Assembly (NCBI GenBank): GCA_004554245.1
Contig: SFND01000037.1
Location: forward strand, 1 to 10,687
DNA from: Oribacterium sp.
GTDB taxonomy: Bacteria; Bacillota_A; Clostridia; Lachnospirales; Lachnospiraceae
Length of the DNA stretch: 10,687 bases
Reading direction: 5' to 3'
The position numbers and the translations under genes were made by a program. The notes beneath the pieces were generated by a model, which was not told the origin of the DNA, did not search any database, and saw only the letters and a program-made list of their open reading frames with translations. How positions within the stretch are numbered: position 1 is the first letter of the stretch; the number at the start of each line of letters is the position of its first letter. Below are positions 6,447 through 10,687 of this stretch, piece by piece.

Positions 6447-6486
6447 AAAGACCGCTTCCACAGCCACAGCTGCCGGAGCGGTCTTT
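6447..6486 (+). terminator. Terminator hairpin, copy 2 of mirrored pair
   Basis: The stem AAAGACCGCTTC pairs with GGAGCGGTCTTT, with one G-T pair at a different place from copy 1, and an inner palindromic CAGCnnnnGCTG-type tip. Flanking ATCA and TGAT (6441-6444, 6488-6491) can lengthen the stem. It ends with TTTTT and lies 42 nt after the stop of the 88-aa gene. Confidence 0.85.
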
Positions 6487-6597
6487 TTGATGTGAAAAAG
6501 TAGTTTCTTATAAATGCTCACTTTCGTGTATATGGATTTCCTGCCTGAAATCGAAAATCGACAGGTAAAATAGACATGGACGTTCTCATTCTGAAAT

Positions 6598-6732
6598 CGT
6601 GTATATTTAATCGGCGATTGACACGATTTCCGAAAAAGTCCTTCCATGTATAGTTTCTCTTCTGAATCCGGTTTCGGAGCGTAATTTTCATAGACACGAT
6701 TTCTGAAAAAGTCCTTCCGTGTATAGTTTCTC
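6598..6732 (-). repeat. Dispersed repeat, left arm (two 73-nt units)
   Basis: On the - strand this begins GAGAAACTATACACGGAAGG and contains two tandem units with a period of exactly 73 nt (unit starts at 6732 and 6659; the second is cut short). 6732-6621 matches 10517-10628 on the + strand at 111 of 112 bases, and 6620-6598 matches 10665-10687 at 23 of 23. The 500-nt stretch 6406-6912 holds only this repeat, two terminators and AT-rich filler. An open frame running through it also runs through the terminator hairpin and is not a credible gene. Confidence 0.9.
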
Positions 6733-6830
6733 ATTGTGTCCGTATAATGGTGTAAATTGAAAACTTAATCAAGAAAGCTCTATTCGATATGTAAATAGAT
6801 ATAGGAAGTAGAATCGAATAGTCAGGCAAA

Positions 6831-6861
6831 CGAAAAGAGGCTCCGATCGGGCCTCTTTTCG
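6831..6861 (-). terminator. Terminator of the YhaON-like operon
   Basis: An 11-bp perfect stem, CGAAAAGAGGC (6831-6841) with GCCTCTTTTCG (6851-6861), with a CCGATCGG palindrome at the tip. On the - strand the T-rich arm runs into TTTGCC. It lies 52 nt after the stop of the ATPase gene. Confidence 0.8.
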
Positions 6862-6912
6862 CTGCGCTTTTAAATTTTCATTGAAGAAATCTCGATTTCA
6901 CCAGATAGAGCA

Positions 6913-9144
6913 TCACATCTCAATCAGGTTAAATTTCACATCCTCGTTTTCGAGGATGCGCTGTTCGCGTGTGTGGCAGGTGAACAGCAGGATCTGGCCG
7001 TGGTGGATCTCCGTGATGTAGCGGAGTGCGGACGCGAGCCGCCGCTCGTCGTACATCGCGAAGGAGTCGTCGAAGATCAGTGGCAGCCGTGCTTCCGCTG
7101 CGCCGTCGCTTCCGTCCGCCGTCGAAGTCTGCGTCCCCGCGGCACCCGTCGAAGCCTCTGCGTCAGCACCGGCCTGTCCGGCACCACCTGTCGAAGTCGC
7201 TGCGCCGGTGTCGCTCTGGATCAGGCGCGCGGCGGCGAGGCGCAGGGCCAGGTAGATCTGATCCATCGTGCCGGAGGAGACGTCCTCGATCGGCACGATC
7301 TTCCCTGGTGTGTTCATGAAGATGTCGAGGTTCTGGTCGATCCACATCGAGTCGTACACCCCGCCCGTGATGCCCGTGATCAGCTCACCGGCCTCCTTGT
7401 TGAGGTAGTGTCCAAAGCTCGACTGAATCGAGCTCTGTAGCTCTGTCATCGTCTCCGCCGCGAGATTGATCGCATCGATCTCCGTCGAGATCGCGTCGTT
7501 CTCGTCCAGCGTCCGCTTCAGCATCTCTGCGCGGTTCTTCACATTTGCGAGGTGCTGCAGCTTCCCCTCGAGCTCCGTCTGCTTCTCGTTCTGCTTCTGC
7601 AGCTCGACATCGTAGCGCCGTTCGTCGTTGCTGAGATTCTGGAGCTCCGCGCTCACCTCCGCAAGCGTCGTCCGTTGCGTCTCGAGCTCCTCCTCGGCCC
7701 GCAGCAGCTCGTCCATGTGTGTCCGGAAGCTTTCCATCGCGGCATCGCTGACGTCCGCCGTACCGATCTGCTTCGTCAGCATCGCGCTGAGCTCGGCCGC
7801 CGTCTCCCGAAGGAAGCCCGTCCTCGCAGCATTGGCGTACAGCCGCCAGACGAAGAGCAGCATGCACAGTACGAGCAGGCCAATGCTCGTGGCCACAAGG
7901 ATCGTCGCGCTCAGGCCACTTCCCGACACCGCCGGGACGAGACCCGGGACCTTCTCCGGCGCGAGATGGAAGCGCTGTGCGAAGGCAGGGGATTCGATTG
8001 CTGTGATCAGTACAGCCGCGATGCCGCAGAGGATCGTCAGAAGGCCGAAGAGAAGCGGGAGAGCGATGCGAATCACCCGTTCCCGTGGCTCCGCGCCGAT
8101 CTGATAGAGGCTGTACAGCATGTCGGCGTGCTCCTTTGCGTCCAGGATATCGTCGCCGCTGTCGAAGCCGGCCTGCGTGAGCACCGCCTCCTGGGCCGCC
8201 GTCTTCTGCAGCAGCTCCTCCCGGCGTGTCTGCCGGTCGACCTGCTCCGTTCGGACCTCCGAACGCAGAGCCTGGTACTTCCGAAGCTGATTCTCGTACT
8301 CCGGCTGCGCGATCTCGCGCTCGATGTTCCGGATCTCGCCGATCAGCTGCGCGTAGGACTTCGCCGCCTCCGGCACCCGTTTCGCCTCCAGCGCGCTGCG
8401 CTGCTGCCGGAGAAGCTTCAGCGCCCCGGCGGAGTCGAGCGACATATCGCCGGTCGTGCTGAGATTTGTGATGTAGGACTTCAGCTCATGCACCATGCTG
8501 CGGCTCGTCGCGCTTCGGAGCTGCCCGATCGACACCGTGTTCTCGAACGCCGTCTCGGAAATCCCGCCCAGCATCGCCTGCAGGAAGCCCCGCGGATCCG
8601 GCACCCGGACGCCCGCCGTCTCGTCCCAGATCTCCAGCGGACAGGCGTCCGCGCCGGCCGCCGGTGCTGCCGCTCCGCTCGCGCGCCCGACGCTCGCCAG
8701 CGTCGCCGCCCCGGTCATTCCGGTGCCTGTGGCCCCGGTCATCCCGGCTGTCCCGGCGCCAGCCATCGCAGCCGCGCCGTAGCCGGCGCCTGCTCCGCCT
8801 GTCAGCCCTGCGCCGCCCGCTGTCGTCGTGGCTGCGCCATCTGCGCTGAGGTCGTCTGCATTGAAATCACGGACGATACGGTAGATGCTCCCCTCATGCG
8901 CGAGGCGCAGCGTCCCGCCGAAGCGCTCCGGCGCATCCCACGGCCGGTACTTCTTGTGCAGCTTCGCGGCGCTCCCGATGCCGGGCCGCCGCTCGAGCCC
9001 GTAGAGCATCGCCTGCAGAAACGCATGCAGCGTCGACTTGCCGGCCTCGTTGTGGCCGTACAGGATGTTCATGCCCTCGGCGAAGCGGAGATTCAGGTCG
9101 TGGAACTTGCCGAAGCCTTCGATATGGAGGTCGATCAATCGCAT
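6913..9144 (-). CDS. Rad50/SbcC-like ATPase, YhaN type
   Basis: A 743-residue P-loop ATPase, expected to partner the upstream phosphoesterase in handling DNA ends. Walker A is GHNEAGKST (30-38), preceded by LHIEGFGKFHD. The Q-loop is SIGQL (Q208). The ABC signature is SSGTMDQ (623-629). Walker B is LPLIFDD (687-693), with Asp at the catalytic-acid position. The H-loop is FTCHT (H724). The middle is coiled coil (about 240-340 and 440-575), interrupted by two hydrophobic spans (about 358-382 and 412-435) where SbcC has a zinc hook; no CxxC is present. This layout is that of YhaN rather than true SbcC. Two Ala/Gly/Thr-rich inserts (about 100-166 and 643-686) sit within the head. The start is ATG 9144, 6 nt after AAAGGAGG; GTG 9147 is only 3 nt from it. 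The start overlaps the upstream stop (TGATG), so translation is coupled. Confidence 0.9.
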   Translation of the reverse strand: MRLIDLHIEGFGKFHDLNLRFAEGMNILYGHNEAGKSTLHAFLQAMLYGLERRPGIGSAAKLHKKYRPWDAPERFGGTLRLAHEGSIYRIVRDFNADDLSADGAATTTAGGAGLTGGAGAGYGAAAMAGAGTAGMTGATGTGMTGAATLASVGRASGAAAPAAGADACPLEIWDETAGVRVPDPRGFLQAMLGGISETAFENTVSIGQLRSATSRSMVHELKSYITNLSTTGDMSLDSAGALKLLRQQRSALEAKRVPEAAKSYAQLIGEIRNIEREIAQPEYENQLRKYQALRSEVRTEQVDRQTRREELLQKTAAQEAVLTQAGFDSGDDILDAKEHADMLYSLYQIGAEPRERVIRIALPLLFGLLTILCGIAAVLITAIESPAFAQRFHLAPEKVPGLVPAVSGSGLSATILVATSIGLLVLCMLLFVWRLYANAARTGFLRETAAELSAMLTKQIGTADVSDAAMESFRTHMDELLRAEEELETQRTTLAEVSAELQNLSNDERRYDVELQKQNEKQTELEGKLQHLANVKNRAEMLKRTLDENDAISTEIDAINLAAETMTELQSSIQSSFGHYLNKEAGELITGITGGVYDSMWIDQNLDIFMNTPGKIVPIEDVSSGTMDQIYLALRLAAARLIQSDTGAATSTGGAGQAGADAEASTGAAGTQTSTADGSDGAAEARLPLIFDDSFAMYDERRLASALRYITEIHHGQILLFTCHTREQRILENEDVKFNLIEM

Positions 9145-10223
9145 CACAGACCTCCTTTCTGCGACTGCAGCAGCGCATGGATACCATAGTACAGCGCCTT
9201 CTTCTCGATTTCACTCATGTCATCCGGATTCTCCCGCAGGAGCTTTCGGATGTAAAAGCCGATCATGTCGGACGGGTGCTCCCGGTACAGCGCGACGAAA
9301 TCGTACTGCGGCTCGGACATATCCTCGACCGTCACGATGCGGTAGCGCTCGCGGAGCGGTGCGAGATCGAAGCTCACCTCCGGATCATGCTTCCCCGTGA
9401 TGCGCAGCCGGTAGATGTTCTGCGTGCCCCGCTTCTCGATCTCCGCTGAGATCAGGCGCTGAAGCTCCTCGTTCGACGTGCGTTCCGTCACTGAAATCTG
9501 CAGCGGCACATAGCTCGCCGCGGCGAGCGGTACGAACTCCAGCTTCTGGATCCGGTGCGTGATCGGGTGGATGTCCCCGACGTAGATGCCATGCGGCCCC
9601 GTTTCACCCTGCTCGAGCGGCTCCGGCGTGCCCGCATAGATCACGCGGCGCTCCACGAGCTCGGTCGGCTTGTGGATATGCCCGAGGGCAACATAGTCGA
9701 AGGGCAGTGCAGCCCATGTCGCTGTCTCCACCGGCATGTGGTCCCGGTCACCACCGTGCGCCAGCAGGATATGGATGTGTCCATCCTCCGCCGGGTGGAT
9801 CCCGTCGATCACCGTCTCCCGCAGCTCGCGCGTATGATAGGAAAAGCCGTACACCTCGGTATTGATATCATCGAAGTACACTGACTGCGGCGTATCCTCG
9901 AGGATCCAGTGCACATTCGGACTCCAGTTGAAGCTCAGCAGTGCCGAGTTCGCCTCGACCCGATCATGCTCCCCCGAGATGATCACCACATGCGTCGACG
10001 GGATCGTCCCGAACAGATAGTTCAGCTCCTGCAGATCCTTATTCATCGGCTGACGGTGAAACAGATCCCCCGCGATGAACAGACAGTCCACATTCGACTC
10101 CCGACACCTCTCGATGATACGACGAAACGTCGCCCTGATATCATTGGCACGATCCCGGCCCCACGGCTGATCCGCATCCGGCACCATCCCCCAGTGCACA
10201 TCCGCAACATGAATAAAACGCAT
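9144..10223 (-). CDS. Mre11/SbcD-like metallophosphoesterase, YhaO type
   Basis: A 359-residue calcineurin-like phosphoesterase, expected to be the nuclease partner of the following ATPase. Metal-site motifs in order: HVADVHWG (D8, H10), AGDLFHR (D53), SGEHDR (84-88, where the family normally has GNHD), LLAHGG (H156) and LGHIHKP (H182, H184), then YAGTPEPLEQGE, the usual end of the nuclease core in SbcD/YhaO proteins. The C-terminal 120 residues form the variable capping and partner-binding part. The Asn-to-Glu change at 85 affects a metal ligand; Glu can also bind metal, so activity may be retained. AGGGGAG lies 5 nt before the ATG. The last codons (KGGL) encode the ribosome site of the ATPase gene. 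A promoter candidate lies at 10287-10259. Confidence 0.92.
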   Translation of the reverse strand: MRFIHVADVHWGMVPDADQPWGRDRANDIRATFRRIIERCRESNVDCLFIAGDLFHRQPMNKDLQELNYLFGTIPSTHVVIISGEHDRVEANSALLSFNWSPNVHWILEDTPQSVYFDDINTEVYGFSYHTRELRETVIDGIHPAEDGHIHILLAHGGDRDHMPVETATWAALPFDYVALGHIHKPTELVERRVIYAGTPEPLEQGETGPHGIYVGDIHPITHRIQKLEFVPLAAASYVPLQISVTERTSNEELQRLISAEIEKRGTQNIYRLRITGKHDPEVSFDLAPLRERYRIVTVEDMSEPQYDFVALYREHPSDMIGFYIRKLLRENPDDMSEIEKKALYYGIHALLQSQKGGL

Positions 10224-10258
10224 GACAGCTCCCCTGTAAAATGTTTATAGTCTTCTAT

Positions 10259-10287
10259 ATTTTAACGTAATTACGCAGAAATATAAA
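10259..10287 (-). promoter_or_regulatory. Promoter of the YhaON-like operon with a palindrome in the spacer
   Basis: On the - strand, TTTATA (10287-10282), 17 nt, TAAAAT (10264-10259). The spacer contains the perfect 10-bp palindrome CGTAATTACG (10266-10275). The leader would be about 30 nt. A second inverted motif, ACGTG-GGG-CACGT (10293-10305), lies just upstream of the -35, and ACGTGGG recurs at 10314. The promoter call is moderate; operator function is inferred. Confidence 0.45.
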
Positions 10288-10383
10288 GATAAACGTGGGG
10301 CACGTAAGAGGTAACGTGGGCGTGTAGTTACTGTTCATTCGCGGCTCAGCGGACGGCAGCCGGAGGTTCGAAAACTTATATGA

Positions 10384-10687
10384 ATCCAGTCGTCTTTTCG
10401 ACTAGATTTTCTGCTTGCAGGAGGTACATTTTCGCCAGATGCAGGCGACGATCTACATGATTCGATGATTTACGATTTTGAGTATATGAAAGATGTGCTC
10501 GAAGCCGGACTCAGAAGAGAAACTATACACGGAAGGACTTTTTCAGAAATCGTGTCTATGAAAATTACGCTCCGAAACCGGATTCAGGAGAGAAACTATA
10601 CATGGAAGGACTTTTTCGGAAATCGTGTCTATGAAAATCGAAATCAGATGCTGATTTTCGCTGTCAATCGCCGATTAAATATACACG
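10384..10687 (+). other. Open frame of uncertain status running into the repeat
   Basis: One + strand frame is open from 10384 to the right edge. Before the repeat it reads protein-like (FSPDAGDDLHDSMIYDFEY near 10429-10485); after 10501 it is made of repeat units whose 73-nt period changes the frame. The ATGs at 10465 and 10486 lack a well-placed ribosome site (GGAGG at 10420-10424 is too far). It may be a gene remnant joined to the repeat, or chance. The rest of 10306-10440 shows only a short AGTCG/CGACT hairpin (10388-10403). Confidence 0.2.
10517..10687 (+). repeat. Dispersed repeat, right arm (inverted copy, runs off the edge)
   Basis: Units start at 10517 and 10590 (period 73). A partial earlier unit is seen at 10501-10514 (GAAGCCGGACTCAG, 12 of 14 matches to 10574-10587). 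10517-10628 matches the left arm in inverse orientation at 111 of 112. A 36-nt segment (10629-10664) absent from the left arm follows, then 23 identical bases to the edge. The right end is not visible. Confidence 0.9.

Noticed and set aside
6375..6734. 119-codon open frame (-) through the left repeat arm
   Set aside because: It runs through the repeat and then through the terminator hairpin 6447-6486 into the end of the 88-aa gene, with no ribosome site.
6743..6748. TATAAT on the + strand beside the left repeat arm
   Set aside because: No acceptable -35 at 16-18 nt upstream and no gene downstream on that strand.
7552..9189. 545-codon open frame antisense to the YhaN-like ATPase
   Set aside because: The sense strand carries all ATPase motifs; the antisense product is Arg/Leu-rich with no recognisable domain.
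10366..10376. tRNA-like T-loop GGTTCGAAAAC
   Set aside because: No T-stem complement and no acceptor or anticodon arms around it.

Overview
The window looks like a chromosomal stretch of a GC-rich Clostridia/Lachnospiraceae-type Firmicute. The indications are a Cna_B/SpaA surface protein with a non-LPXTG sorting tail, a DUF4250 small protein, a Firmicute-style MurG, strong AGGAGG-type ribosome sites and T-tailed hairpin terminators. The assignment rests on gene types and style only; no marker gene for taxonomy is present.

Layout. (1) 1-1211 (+): 3' part of a cell-wall-anchored adhesin. A strong bidirectional terminator at 1223-1256 separates it from the convergent dtd gene. (2) 1265-1909 (-): a DUF4250 small protein followed 12 nt later by D-aminoacyl-tRNA deacylase. 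(3) 1927-4433 (+): a good sigma-A-type promoter, a GC-rich structured leader of about 160 nt, then hinT, murG and mtnN on one strand with no terminator or evident internal promoter between them, so they are probably one transcript ending at the hairpin 4552-4591. (4) 4686-6405: two unrecognised genes facing away from each other, a 363-aa coiled-coil protein with two membrane segments (-) and an 88-aa protein (+). They are bounded by two nearly identical 40-nt terminator hairpins in opposite orientation. The divergent gap holds a 30-nt direct repeat with a 33-nt spacer. (5) 6406-6912: no gene; a terminator, one arm of a dispersed repeat, and the terminator of the next operon. (6) 6913-10223 (-): a translationally coupled Mre11-like phosphoesterase plus Rad50/SbcC-like ATPase pair of the YhaO/YhaN type. 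(7) 10224-10687: promoter with a palindrome in its spacer, no convincing complete gene, and the second, inverted copy of the dispersed repeat running off the window.

The genes are mostly housekeeping: proofreading of D-amino-acid-charged tRNA, lipid II synthesis, removal of SAM by-products, nucleotide hydrolysis and DNA end processing. The less ordinary parts are: the YhaON pair sitting between long inverted repeats (111 of 112 bases identical over the main block); two Ala/Gly/Thr-rich inserts inside the ATPase domain; a Glu in place of the usual Asn in the phosphoesterase GNHD motif; and the unknown two-gene cassette between mirrored terminators.
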